From Myxococcales bacterium (GTDB taxonomy: Bacteria > Myxococcota_A > Polyangia > Polyangiales > Ga0077539), in contig JAEUKI010000089.1 of the NCBI GenBank assembly GCA_016793325.1, positions 42,961-106,960 on the forward strand: a DNA stretch of 64,000 bases. Direction: 5' to 3'. The notes beneath the pieces were generated by a model. It was not told where the DNA came from. It did not search any database and saw only the letters and a program-made list of their open reading frames with translations. The translations under genes and the position numbers were made by a program. Shown here piece by piece: positions 36,069 through 44,377 of this stretch; the stretch's first letter is position 1; the number at the start of each line of letters is the position of its first letter.

Positions 36069-36637
36069 GACGCCGGCTCGGGCGCCGGCGCAGGCTCGGG
36101 CCGCTCGCGCGAGAACGTCAGGTGCTCCGTGAGAAACGCGAACTCCTCTCCGATCGCTGGAATCGAGCGCGCGTACAGCTTCACCGCCGCGTAGACGTCC
36201 AGCAGTGCCCTGTACGCAGCGTCTTCGGCCAGCAGCCTCGCGTCCGACAGAGGTCGCAGCTTCTTCTCGAACTGCTCTCGCATGATCGCCTCGCGCTTGG
36301 CCGCGCGCACGGCCTTCGCCGTCAGCGACTCGAGCTTCGCCACCGTCACGTTGGGAACACGCATCTCGCGTCGCGCCCTCAGCGCACGCGCGGTCTTCTC
36401 GACCACCTCGACGAACTGATCCTTCGGCTTGAGCAACCGCCGCCGCGTCTCGGTCGTCAGCGCAGGGTCTTCTTTGCGGCGCTTCGCGGGTGCACGGGCT
36501 GGCTCCACGACCGCTCGCGGCGCTTTCTTCGCGCTCGCCTTGCTCCCACGCGTGGAAGCGGTCTTCGTGGCAGGTTTCGTCGCCTTCTTCCGTGGCTTCG
36601 TCGTTGCTTTGGTTGATCGCTTCTTGTTCGTCGCCAT
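36065..36637 (-). CDS. Protein with histone H1-like Lys/Ala/Thr/Pro-rich N-terminus
   Basis: The product has 190 residues. The first 55 are a basic, disordered tail (TKATTKPRKKATKPATKTAS and more) like eukaryotic H1 tails and bacterial H1-like proteins, which bind DNA non-specifically. The rest is a helical domain (ETRRRLLKPKDQFVEVVEKT, LESLTAKAVRAAKREAIMRE, AYRALLDVYAAVKLYARSIP) of no recognised family. The ATG at 36637 has GAGGGTGA just upstream. A 22-bp inverted repeat lies 35 bp upstream of the start and may be its operator. A DNA-compaction role is inferred from the tail only. Its stop overlaps the GTG start of the next gene. Confidence 0.75.
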   Translation of the reverse strand: MATNKKRSTKATTKPRKKATKPATKTASTRGSKASAKKAPRAVVEPARAPAKRRKEDPALTTETRRRLLKPKDQFVEVVEKTARALRARREMRVPNVTVAKLESLTAKAVRAAKREAIMREQFEKKLRPLSDARLLAEDAAYRALLDVYAAVKLYARSIPAIGEEFAFLTEHLTFSRERPEPAPAPEPAS

Positions 36638-36672
36638 GAATCACCCTCGAATCGAGCGAGCGCTTGTTAGTA

Positions 36673-36694
36673 AAGTCATTTATTTCAATGACTT
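36673..36694. promoter_or_regulatory. 22-bp inverted repeat, probable operator
   Basis: AAGTCATT (36673-36680), TATTTC loop, AATGACTT (36687-36694). It lies 35 bp upstream of the minus-strand H1-like gene in AT-rich DNA, the position expected for a repressor site over a promoter. Confidence 0.5.
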
Positions 36695-36969
36695 ATGGTT
36701 CATTGAAGCGAGGGTATACATTGTACACCCCCCGGTTGATAGAGGCTCGTAGGCGCATCGATAGGACTGTCTTGATGCGTCTACATGAACTTTGTCATCG
36801 GGCTGATAGCTTCTACCAGTTGGATGTATCTCGTCGAGTGATCCGTATCGATCATTCTTTGTCGTACGAGTCATTCGATCTCGAGCAGCGTCTGGTTCGA
36901 GCACGAGATGCGCTCTGGTTATTTCGACAACTCGATCGGCAGCGACGCATCCCCCCGAGTGGTCTCGTC

Positions 36970-37033
36970 GTGTCCCCTGGATACGTGTTCGATGAACACC
37001 GGGGGGACCTACGAAGAGACACCCTGGGGACAC
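36970..37033. repeat. Nested inverted repeats, possible structured element
   Basis: GTGTCCCCTGG (36970-36980) pairs with CCTGGGGACAC (37023-37033) over 11 bp with one mismatch. Between them GTGTTC-GAT-GAACAC (36985-36999) is a perfect palindrome. Together they would form a branched structure in RNA or a cruciform in DNA. No known RNA family was recognised. Confidence 0.4.
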
Positions 37034-37178
37034 TCGACTGGACCTGTCGAAACACCATCGAGCCCCGAAATCGCGCCAGAACACCCAGGACAGCCCCGTT
37101 CGTAGGCACGATGCGTGCAGTGATTCCCTCACGTGCGCGCGGTCGCCAGGGCGCGACGAAGCTGCTGTAGTTCTGGCG

Positions 37179-40100
37179 ATGCGCGCAGCACCGCGCGTGC
37201 TCGGCGACGGTCGAGCGCGGACAGATCGCAGCGATCGCCGTGGCGATGGCGCTTGGGCTCGACCGGTGTTCGCGCTGTGCGCGGGCGCGCTTCTCTCGTG
37301 CGCAGCGACCGCGACGCGCACGAGAGAGCCCTCGGTTCACGCGAGGCGGACGGCAGACGCAGGACGCGGGGACGAGCCGCCGAGCGACGAGCCGCGCTGG
37401 TCGATCGTCGCGGTGTCCCTGTTCGAACGCGAGAGCGCGCCGCGCGCCATCGAAGCGGCAGACGCTGTCGAGCGCTGGGTGTTCGGCGGATTGCGCGCGA
37501 AGGCGGACGGCGCGGACCTCTCGATCGTGGGCGAAGCGCTGCGCGCGCCCATCGTGGCGGCGACGCCGATCGACCCGCTGCGGAGCGACGGCGAGTGGCT
37601 CTTCGTGAGCGAGGACGGCGCCGCGTGGCTCTCGCGCAGCTTCGACGGCCCCCTCGAGCGCGTCGCCCGAGAGAGCGCGATGCGCCTCGGCGCGGCAGGG
37701 CCACGGTCGTCGGGGACGCTCGCGCTCTTCGGCCGCGATCGAACGCTCTTCTTCGCGGATCGAGAGGGCCTGCGACGCGCCCCCGAGGCGCTCGAAGAGC
37801 CGGTGATCACCGCGGCGTTCGAGAGCCGCGAGCGAGGCTTCGTGCTCGAGGCGCCCGGACGGCTGCTCGAGACGACCGACGCGGGACGAACGTTTCGCCG
37901 TCGGTCCCTCGCGCGAAGCGGCGCCCTCGACGAGAGCGTCTTGTCCATGGAGCTCGGCGCAACGAGCCTCACGGTGCGCACCGCGCGCGGGTGGCTCGAG
38001 CTGCAGGCGACGGGCGTTCAACCCGCGGCGCAGCGGCCGGGGTCCCTCGCGCGGACCACGCGCGCCTCGGATCGCGCGCGCTTCGCTCGGGCAGCGCTGT
38101 TCGAGCCAGGGCGAGGTCGCGCGCTCGCGCTCACGCTCGGCGCCACGCTCCTGCGCGACGGAACGCTCGCGCTCGTCGACCGCCCCGCCAACAGCCCCGC
38201 GGGCAACACCTCCGACGACGCGACGAGCGCCGAAATCGTGCTCGTTCCGACGGATCGAGGCGCCACGCGCGTCGAGGCCCCGTGCGACAACCCCGCGCTC
38301 CACCCGTTTGGCGAGCGCGTGATCGTCGAGTGCTCCTCGGCCGACGCCCACGACGATCGAGCGCGGTACTTCGTCTCGAGCACACGCGGGTTCGAGCCCC
38401 TCGGACGAAGCGCGACGCGTGCGCTCTCGGCGATCGAGACCTCGCGCGTTCACATCGCGAGCGACGGCTCGGGCGTGTTGATCGAGGCTGCGTGCGACGA
38501 GCTCTACGACGACGCCTCGCGCGGGCCCGACAGCAACGCGTCGCTCCGCGAGAGCGACGAGGGCCGCTGGTGCGTCCTCGACGGCCACCACTCGCCGCGC
38601 TCGCGCGTCGCGCCCCCCGAAGCGCGCGTGCTCGCGATCGCCGCGGGGCGCGTGCTCTTCGACCTCGGCGCGCGGGCGCTCACGAGGCGCGCGCCCATCG
38701 GCGCCCTGCACGTCACCGAGCTCGCGCGCGACACGGACATCGAGCTCCCCTCGTCGCTCTCGGTCCGCGACGCGACGCTCGCGCCCGACGGAGCCATCGT
38801 CGCGACGTGGTTTCACGGGCCCCAGCGCTCGCTCGTGCGCATCGAGCCGGGGCGTGCTCCCGTCGTTCGCGCGCTCCCGGGCAGCGCCGATCGCGTGGTG
38901 GTGATCGACGCGACGCGCGTGATCGCCGTGGGCTACGCCCCGCTTCGCGCGTGGCTGAGCGACGACCACGGGCAGCGCTGGACGACGCTCGCCACAGGGA
39001 TCGACGGCGCGTCCTCGGCGCCCGACGAGCACGACCGCGAGCGACACGCGCAGCGCCCGCGCTGGCTCGGCGCGGCAGAGACAGCCCCACCCGCGTGCGG
39101 CCCGTTCGCGTGCGACCTCGGCGACGGACTCGTGTTCGCCGAGCGACGCTGGCTCAGGGCGCCGCCGCTGCGCGCGGCCACCGCCGTGGGAGACGCCGTC
39201 GTACGCGAGCGAGACCCGCGCTTTGCGCGAGACGGCCGCGCGCAGCTTCGTCCCCCCGAGCAAGTGTGGTTCTGCGGAAGCGCGCAGCCGCGCGATCCAC
39301 GGGCGGCGTTCATGGGGCGCAATCCACGGAGCGCGACGCTTCGCGCGAGTCCCCAGAGCGACCTGTTCGGCAGCCCCGGCGCGCGCGGTTGGCTCGACGT
39401 CGAGACGGACGGCGCTCGCGTCCGGGCCCGATGGCTCGCGCTCGATCGCGCGCAAGTGCTCCGCGGGGCATCGCTTCCGACGTCCCTCGCGCCGCTCGCG
39501 CCGTCCCCGAGCGCGGCGATCACGCCACCGCAGAGCGCAGCGCCGCCCATCACGCGGCTTCGCCTCGCGACCCGCGCGTTCGCGGTGATCGAGCGCTGCG
39601 CGCCCACAGCTTCCCTTGGGGCGAGCGACGCTCAGTGCGACCTTCTGTTCGCGAGCCACGGAGGCGCGCTGCGGTCGCTCGGAGTCGTCGGCGACTGGCT
39701 CTCGGGCGAGCGATGGACGGGGCGCTTGCACGCGGTCGAAGCGCTCGATGACGGGGGATTTGCCGTGTGGATCACGCGCCCCGATCCCACGGTCGACACC
39801 GACAGCGTGGCGCACGAGGACGGAGCGGACGCGCTCGTGGTCTTCGACGGTCGCGGTCGATCGCGAGGCTCGCGCGTGTACGCGTGGGCGCCGAGGCAGT
39901 GGGCGCTTCGAGGGCTCGCGTGGGACGGGACCGAGGCGGGCATCGCGGGCGTCGATCCGCGGGGGGCCCTGCGGTTCTTCGCGCTCTCGGGGCAGCGCGA
40001 CGGGCGCGAGCTCGCGTCGAGGTTCACCGCGGAGTCCGGGCCGTGCGCGAGCGCGCAGGGACGTCCTTCGCGATGGCTGATCACGAGCGAGCGCGGGTGG

Positions 40101-40358
40101 ACGCCCTTTGTGTACGCGCGAGGACGCGCGGCGCCGATCGAGCTCGGGGCGCGCGCGCGGTGGTCGCTCGCGACGGAGGTCGCGTGCGTCGAAGAGCTCC
40201 GCGTGGACCCCGTGGACGATCGACCGAGCGCGCTTCAACGAGCGCTCGACGCAGCGCTCGTCGTCCGCGCCGCGCGCGACGAGCAGGGCCACCCCACGCT
40301 CGAAGCGACGTTCGTCGCGGGAACAACGGCGCTCCGCGAGCGGTGTATTCCTCGATAG
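37179..40358 (+). CDS. Large beta-propeller-like lipoprotein (paralogue A)
   Basis: The product is 1059 residues. A long basic n-region leads to the hydrophobic stretch PVFALCAGALLSC with lipobox LLSC (Cys41). The mature part has repeated strand motifs of the BNR/YCF48 kind, such as GEWLFVSEDGAAWLSRSFDG, GRLLETTDAGRTFRRRSLA and LSDDHGQRWTTLATGI, in which an Asp box-like SxDxGxxW pattern recurs. This suggests one or two beta-propellers. It also contains several Cys in the last third, probably disulphide-bonded. It is paralogous to the next gene: both share the xDGAxxxxxxxxxPLERV segment and the same overall order. It lies 53 bp upstream of paralogue B. The function is unknown. Confidence 0.75.
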   Translation: MRAAPRVLGDGRARTDRSDRRGDGAWARPVFALCAGALLSCAATATRTREPSVHARRTADAGRGDEPPSDEPRWSIVAVSLFERESAPRAIEAADAVERWVFGGLRAKADGADLSIVGEALRAPIVAATPIDPLRSDGEWLFVSEDGAAWLSRSFDGPLERVARESAMRLGAAGPRSSGTLALFGRDRTLFFADREGLRRAPEALEEPVITAAFESRERGFVLEAPGRLLETTDAGRTFRRRSLARSGALDESVLSMELGATSLTVRTARGWLELQATGVQPAAQRPGSLARTTRASDRARFARAALFEPGRGRALALTLGATLLRDGTLALVDRPANSPAGNTSDDATSAEIVLVPTDRGATRVEAPCDNPALHPFGERVIVECSSADAHDDRARYFVSSTRGFEPLGRSATRALSAIETSRVHIASDGSGVLIEAACDELYDDASRGPDSNASLRESDEGRWCVLDGHHSPRSRVAPPEARVLAIAAGRVLFDLGARALTRRAPIGALHVTELARDTDIELPSSLSVRDATLAPDGAIVATWFHGPQRSLVRIEPGRAPVVRALPGSADRVVVIDATRVIAVGYAPLRAWLSDDHGQRWTTLATGIDGASSAPDEHDRERHAQRPRWLGAAETAPPACGPFACDLGDGLVFAERRWLRAPPLRAATAVGDAVVRERDPRFARDGRAQLRPPEQVWFCGSAQPRDPRAAFMGRNPRSATLRASPQSDLFGSPGARGWLDVETDGARVRARWLALDRAQVLRGASLPTSLAPLAPSPSAAITPPQSAAPPITRLRLATRAFAVIERCAPTASLGASDAQCDLLFASHGGALRSLGVVGDWLSGERWTGRLHAVEALDDGGFAVWITRPDPTVDTDSVAHEDGADALVVFDGRGRSRGSRVYAWAPRQWALRGLAWDGTEAGIAGVDPRGALRFFALSGQRDGRELASRFTAESGPCASAQGRPSRWLITSERGWTPFVYARGRAAPIELGARARWSLATEVACVEELRVDPVDDRPSALQRALDAALVVRAARDEQGHPTLEATFVAGTTALRERCIPR

Positions 40359-40394
40359 GCGATCGAGCGGGTCGCCAACGTCGGAGCGCGCTGG

Positions 40395-40400
40395 TATACA
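40395..40400 (+). promoter_or_regulatory. -10-like element before paralogue B
   Basis: TATACA lies 11 nt before the GTG at 40412, in the 53-bp gap between the two propeller-like genes. No clear -35 is visible. It would give a nearly leaderless transcript covering paralogue B and the presenilin-like gene. Confidence 0.35.
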
Positions 40401-40411
40401 GAAGTCGCGTC

Positions 40412-43400
40412 GTGAGCCTGAAGCATCGCGTGATCGCAGCGCTGTCAGCGTGCTTGCTCTCTGCATGTGCCGCGCGCACAGGCAGCGCGCCGTCGAACGC
40501 AGCGCAATCGGCCAACGTCTTTCGCTCGCTCAACGCGACGGACGGCGGAGCGATCGCGCGCCGCGACGCTGGAGCGCGCAACGCCGCGGCCCTGTCGCTC
40601 ACGAACACAGCGTCCCTCAACGCGCTCGCGAACAGCGCGATGAGCGCGGCGTCGCGTGGCCCGTGGCGCGCGTTTCTGCTCGAGCCCGCGCGCGCCACCA
40701 CCGCGCGCCGCGCAGGGATCGAAGCGGATGGGACATACTATGTCACGATCGGCGGGCTCCGCGTTCGCGTGCGCAGCGGCTCGTATTCGTGGTCGCCCGA
40801 CGCGGTGCTCGGCGGGATCGTGGCGAGCGCGCGGACGAGCAGCGGGTGGCTCTTCGCGAGCCGCGACGGAGCGCTGTTTCGCGCGCCGTACTTCACTGCG
40901 CCGCTCGAGCGCGTGGGCAGCACCGAGGGCGCGCGGCTCGCGCGCGAGTTCTCGAGCCTCGGACGCGTCGCGGCGAGCGACGAGCAAGGGGGCCTCTGGT
41001 TCGGCTCGGCCGACGGAATGCGTCGATGGACCGCCCCTGCGCAGTCTGCGCTCATCAGCGCGGGCTTCGTCAACGACCGCTTCGGCATGGTGATCTCGTC
41101 GCCCGGTCGGCTCTTTCGCTCGAACGACGGCGGAGCGCGGTGGGACCTCGTCGACCTCCAGGGCCGCGGCGCGTTCGAAGTGTTGCCCGAGACCGACGCG
41201 TTCATCGTGCGCACGCCCGACGGGCTCTTTCGCGTCGAGGCGAGCGGACAAGCGACGGCGTTCGGAGGGCTCGCGCCGGGCGTCGAGACGTCGGTGACCG
41301 ACGGCACCACAATTCAAAACGCCGCGCTCGTCGAGGGCCCCGGCTCGCGCGCCGCGCTCGTCGCGCAGCCGTCGATCGTGCTGCCCCCCGACCGGGTCTA
41401 CTACGCGGCCGCGAGCTCCTCGGGCTATCGACCGCCCGGCGATCGCTTCGGCGCGTTCATCCGCGCGGGCGGGTACATCCAAGATGAATTGTGGGTCGCA
41501 GCAGCGGGTCAGCCCGCGGTGCGCATCGAGCCGCCCGCGCCGTACTGCCGCTACATGCCGTGGGGCAATCGGCTCATGGCGCTTTGCCGCGACGCGACGT
41601 ACTACCGCGTGCAGCTCTTCGCAGGGGACGGGATCGGCCCGTGGTCGAGCGTGACGGCGCCGACGACGGTCAATTACTACACGCAGTCCGCGTCCTCGTC
41701 CGATGGGCGCACGCTGTGGACGTTCTCTGCGTGCGACAGCGCTGCGCGAACGACGCAGATGCACTGGTGCCGCTTCGAAGGCGGCCGATGGAACACCGTC
41801 GAGGTCGAGCGACGCGCGACCTTCGTCGCAGCGTGGGGCGATCACATCGTGTATCGCGTCGCGCAAGGCGTGTTCGAGCAGAGCGTCCCGGGCCCGCTGC
41901 GCGTGCAGAGCGCTTCATCCAACGCGGACACCGCGCGACCTCCGCGGCGAAGCGACCCGAGGGCGCGCCTCGAGTCCGGGGCGTTTACCCAGGACGGGAC
42001 GTTCTTCGCGCGCGCCACGATCGACGACACCGCGGCGCTCGCCATCGGCGCGATCGACGGAGAGCTCGCCATCCGCGCGCTCCCTGCGGGCGCCAAGGAC
42101 GTCGCGATGGCCGACGCGCGACGAGGGCTCGCGGTCGGCGATCGACTCGATCGCGTGTGGACCACTGATGATGGCGGGGTCAACTGGCGCCCGCTCGCGC
42201 TCCCGCTGCGGGGCGATCCGCAAGGGATCGCGATCCCCGCGGAGCCCGGCGAGGGCGAGGTCCGCGTGCGCTGCGCTGCGCACGGATGCACGATCGCAGA
42301 TCGACTCGTGTGGACCAGCGACGCGCTCGTCGCAGAGCCCCCGATCGTCGTGCACGGCGCGCCTCGGGCGCAGCCGTACGAGCCCCCGCCCGAAACAAAC
42401 GCGCGGCCTCAACCGCGCCCCTCCCTGCGAGAGATCGAGTTCGGCACGACTCGCTGCGCGGCAGCAGGCGACGTCGACAGCCCACCCTCCACGTGGTTCG
42501 GCGAAGGCGGCTGGCTCCGAGAGCTCCCTCGCACGAGGCAGTGGGAGTGGGGCGGCGCGGACGCGCGCGGAGCGTTTCGCGCGGTCAGCACTGGGGCTCT
42601 GCCCTCGCTCGACACGCCGCCCGGTTGGTACATGAGCGTGTGGGCGTACGCCCCGCGCTTCGTCTCGCGCACGCTCGCCATCGTCGAGCGCTGCTCGTTC
42701 AACTCGACCTACGGCGGCCCCGCGCGCTTGCGACAGTGCGACCTCGTCGCGTTCACGCCGGGCCGCGCGCCGACGGTGTGGCTCAATCCGAGGCAGATCA
42801 CCGGGTCGCTCGCGCAGCAGTTCAACGTGCGCGTCTCGGAGTTCGCCGCGTTGCCCGACGGGACGTTCGCCGTGCGATTGAGCACAGGTCCGTTCGACGA
42901 GCTGCCCGCGCCGCCGAGCACGACGACGACCGCGGGCTACGATCTTCGCGTCGATGCGGTCGTACGGCTCGACGCGCGAGGCGCCGTACGGGATCAAAAG
43001 AGCTTCGCGTGGACGCAGCGAGAGCAGCGCTTCCGCGCGCTCGGCTTCGACGGAACACACACGGGCGTCGTCGTGCTTCGCGCCGGCTCGCGCGAGCTGG
43101 TGTTCTATCGCAGCGCCACGGAGGAGCACCGATCGCTCGGCCCCGCGCCGCTACGATTGCAGCCTTGCGGCACCGAGCGCCGCCCGAACACGCCCTTCAT
43201 GGTGAGCTCTGCCAACGAGCACAACGTCGCGGTTCGCGCGGGCCTCGCGCTCACCGGCGTGCGCTTGTTGCGCGGCGAAGACGGCGTTCAATCGACGGTC
43301 GAGTTCGGCTCGTCCGGCGTGTGCGTCCGCCGCGTCACCGCAGGAACAGGGACGCTCTCGACCGCGCGCGGCCCAGAGATCGTGCGCTACACGGGCGGAG

Positions 43401-43501
43401 CGCTCGTGCTCGAGGCCCAGGGCGGCGCGCTCCGCGGGCAGTCTGTGCTCCCGGGGCGCAGGCTCGCGATGGACTGCGTCCCCGACGTCGCGACGCGATG
43501 A
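40412..43501 (+). CDS. Large beta-propeller-like lipoprotein (paralogue B)
   Basis: The product is 1029 residues. A compact lipoprotein signal (SLKHRVIAALSACLLSAC, Cys19) starts at a GTG; the frame is open far upstream inside paralogue A, but only this start gives a signal peptide. Propeller-type motifs include GWLFASRDGALFRAPYFTAP, GRLFRSNDGGARWDLVDLQG and VWTTDDGGVNWRPLALPL, which are SxDGGxxW Asp-box repeats. Cys residues recur in pairs (PYCRYMPWGNRLMALC). It is homologous to paralogue A and translationally coupled (ATGA) to the presenilin-like gene, so it is a candidate partner or substrate of that membrane protein. That link is inference. Confidence 0.8.
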   Translation: MSLKHRVIAALSACLLSACAARTGSAPSNAAQSANVFRSLNATDGGAIARRDAGARNAAALSLTNTASLNALANSAMSAASRGPWRAFLLEPARATTARRAGIEADGTYYVTIGGLRVRVRSGSYSWSPDAVLGGIVASARTSSGWLFASRDGALFRAPYFTAPLERVGSTEGARLAREFSSLGRVAASDEQGGLWFGSADGMRRWTAPAQSALISAGFVNDRFGMVISSPGRLFRSNDGGARWDLVDLQGRGAFEVLPETDAFIVRTPDGLFRVEASGQATAFGGLAPGVETSVTDGTTIQNAALVEGPGSRAALVAQPSIVLPPDRVYYAAASSSGYRPPGDRFGAFIRAGGYIQDELWVAAAGQPAVRIEPPAPYCRYMPWGNRLMALCRDATYYRVQLFAGDGIGPWSSVTAPTTVNYYTQSASSSDGRTLWTFSACDSAARTTQMHWCRFEGGRWNTVEVERRATFVAAWGDHIVYRVAQGVFEQSVPGPLRVQSASSNADTARPPRRSDPRARLESGAFTQDGTFFARATIDDTAALAIGAIDGELAIRALPAGAKDVAMADARRGLAVGDRLDRVWTTDDGGVNWRPLALPLRGDPQGIAIPAEPGEGEVRVRCAAHGCTIADRLVWTSDALVAEPPIVVHGAPRAQPYEPPPETNARPQPRPSLREIEFGTTRCAAAGDVDSPPSTWFGEGGWLRELPRTRQWEWGGADARGAFRAVSTGALPSLDTPPGWYMSVWAYAPRFVSRTLAIVERCSFNSTYGGPARLRQCDLVAFTPGRAPTVWLNPRQITGSLAQQFNVRVSEFAALPDGTFAVRLSTGPFDELPAPPSTTTTAGYDLRVDAVVRLDARGAVRDQKSFAWTQREQRFRALGFDGTHTGVVVLRAGSRELVFYRSATEEHRSLGPAPLRLQPCGTERRPNTPFMVSSANEHNVAVRAGLALTGVRLLRGEDGVQSTVEFGSSGVCVRRVTAGTGTLSTARGPEIVRYTGGALVLEAQGGALRGQSVLPGRRLAMDCVPDVATR

Positions 43502-44343
43502 GCGATCGACCTGACGAAACACAGCGCGCCCGAGCATGGTGGTTGGCCGCAGCGTCGCTCGCGCCCCTCGCGTTGCTCGCGGCCGTCGCCCCGTGGTGCC
43601 GGACGCCGATGCTCGTGTCGCTCGCGCTCGCGTTCGGCGCAGTCGTCGCTGCGGTCACGATCGCCTCGCACGCGACCGTGCGCGCCGCGCTCGGAGCGCA
43701 CATCCCGCGCGCGCTCCTCGCGATCGCCGCGGGGCTCTCGCTCGGAGCGATCTCGTTTTTCTTCGCGCGCGGCGCGAGCGCGGGCTCGCTGCGCGACGTC
43801 GCGACGGGGCTCGGATCGACGGGCGCGATTCTCCTCACCGCGACGACGATCGGCGCCGTGGTAGGGAGCCGCGTTCCCCATCGAGGGCACTTGTTGCCCG
43901 TCGCGCTCGTCTCGACCGCCGTGGATCTCTGGAGCGCCCTCGCGCCCGAAGGCCCAACGCGCGCCCTCGCGACCACCCCAGATCCCGCCTGGCTTCGCGT
44001 GCTCGCCGCGAGCGCTCCGGTCGCTCCTTCGCGCGCAATGGAGCCGATGCTCGGCTTCGCGGACGCCATTTTCGCGGCGCTCTACCTCGCCGCGGCCAAG
44101 CGCCACGCGCTCTCGCTCTGGCGCACGACCGCGGCCGTGGCCCTCGGGCTCGTCGCCGCAGGAGTCGTCGCGGTGCTCGTGAAGAAACCCCTGCCCGCGC
44201 TGCCGTTTCTCGGGCTCTTCGTCGTGCTCTTCGTGCGAGAGAGCCGCGACGTCCAGCGAGAAGACCGCAGCGCGGTGCTCGTCGCTGCGCTGCTGGTGGT
44301 CGCCGCCTGCGCGCGGCTCCTGTGGCTCTACACGGGGCGTTGA
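43498..44343 (+). CDS. Presenilin-like intramembrane aspartyl protease homologue
   Basis: Presenilins are GxGD-type intramembrane proteases; two membrane Asp residues cut substrates inside the bilayer. This 281-residue protein has about nine hydrophobic segments and the three family signatures in order. The first is STAVDLWSALAPEGPTRAL with Asp143; human presenilin-1 has YDLVAVLCPKGPLRML around Asp257. The second is LGFADAIFAALYL with Asp189; presenilin-1 has LGLGDFIFYSVLV around Asp385. The third is LVKKPLPALPFLGLFVVLF with PALP at 233-236; presenilin-1 has FKKALPALP. The spacing matches too. There is no long TM6-TM7 loop, as in archaeal homologues. The second GxGD glycine is Ala here and the TM6 YD is VD. 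The gene overlaps the preceding lipoprotein gene (ATGA). Confidence 0.85.
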   Translation: MSDRPDETQRARAWWLAAASLAPLALLAAVAPWCRTPMLVSLALAFGAVVAAVTIASHATVRAALGAHIPRALLAIAAGLSLGAISFFFARGASAGSLRDVATGLGSTGAILLTATTIGAVVGSRVPHRGHLLPVALVSTAVDLWSALAPEGPTRALATTPDPAWLRVLAASAPVAPSRAMEPMLGFADAIFAALYLAAAKRHALSLWRTTAAVALGLVAAGVVAVLVKKPLPALPFLGLFVVLFVRESRDVQREDRSAVLVAALLVVAACARLLWLYTGR

Positions 44344-44377
44344 CCGGTCCCGTGCGACCGTGCGACCAGACAGCGCG

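Larger units (their letters stand above)
36638..37178. other. AT-rich island with inverted repeats; possible 160-codon frame
   Basis: This 541-bp gap between divergent genes is much richer in A and T than its surroundings over about 36660-36930. One open frame on the plus strand (ATG at 36688 to the stop at 37170, 160 codons) fills it. That frame has no ribosome site and no GC bias at third codon positions in its first half, so coding is doubtful (perhaps a foreign or decayed gene). The gap also holds three separate inverted repeats, listed on their own. Confidence 0.45.

Noticed and set aside
36885..36925. tRNA-like T-loop sequence GGTTCGAGC
   Set aside because: No matching acceptor stem, D arm or anticodon arm could be drawn around it.
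36852..40466. Minus-strand frame of 1204 codons opposite paralogue A
   Set aside because: Arg-rich shadow frame without signal peptide or domain.
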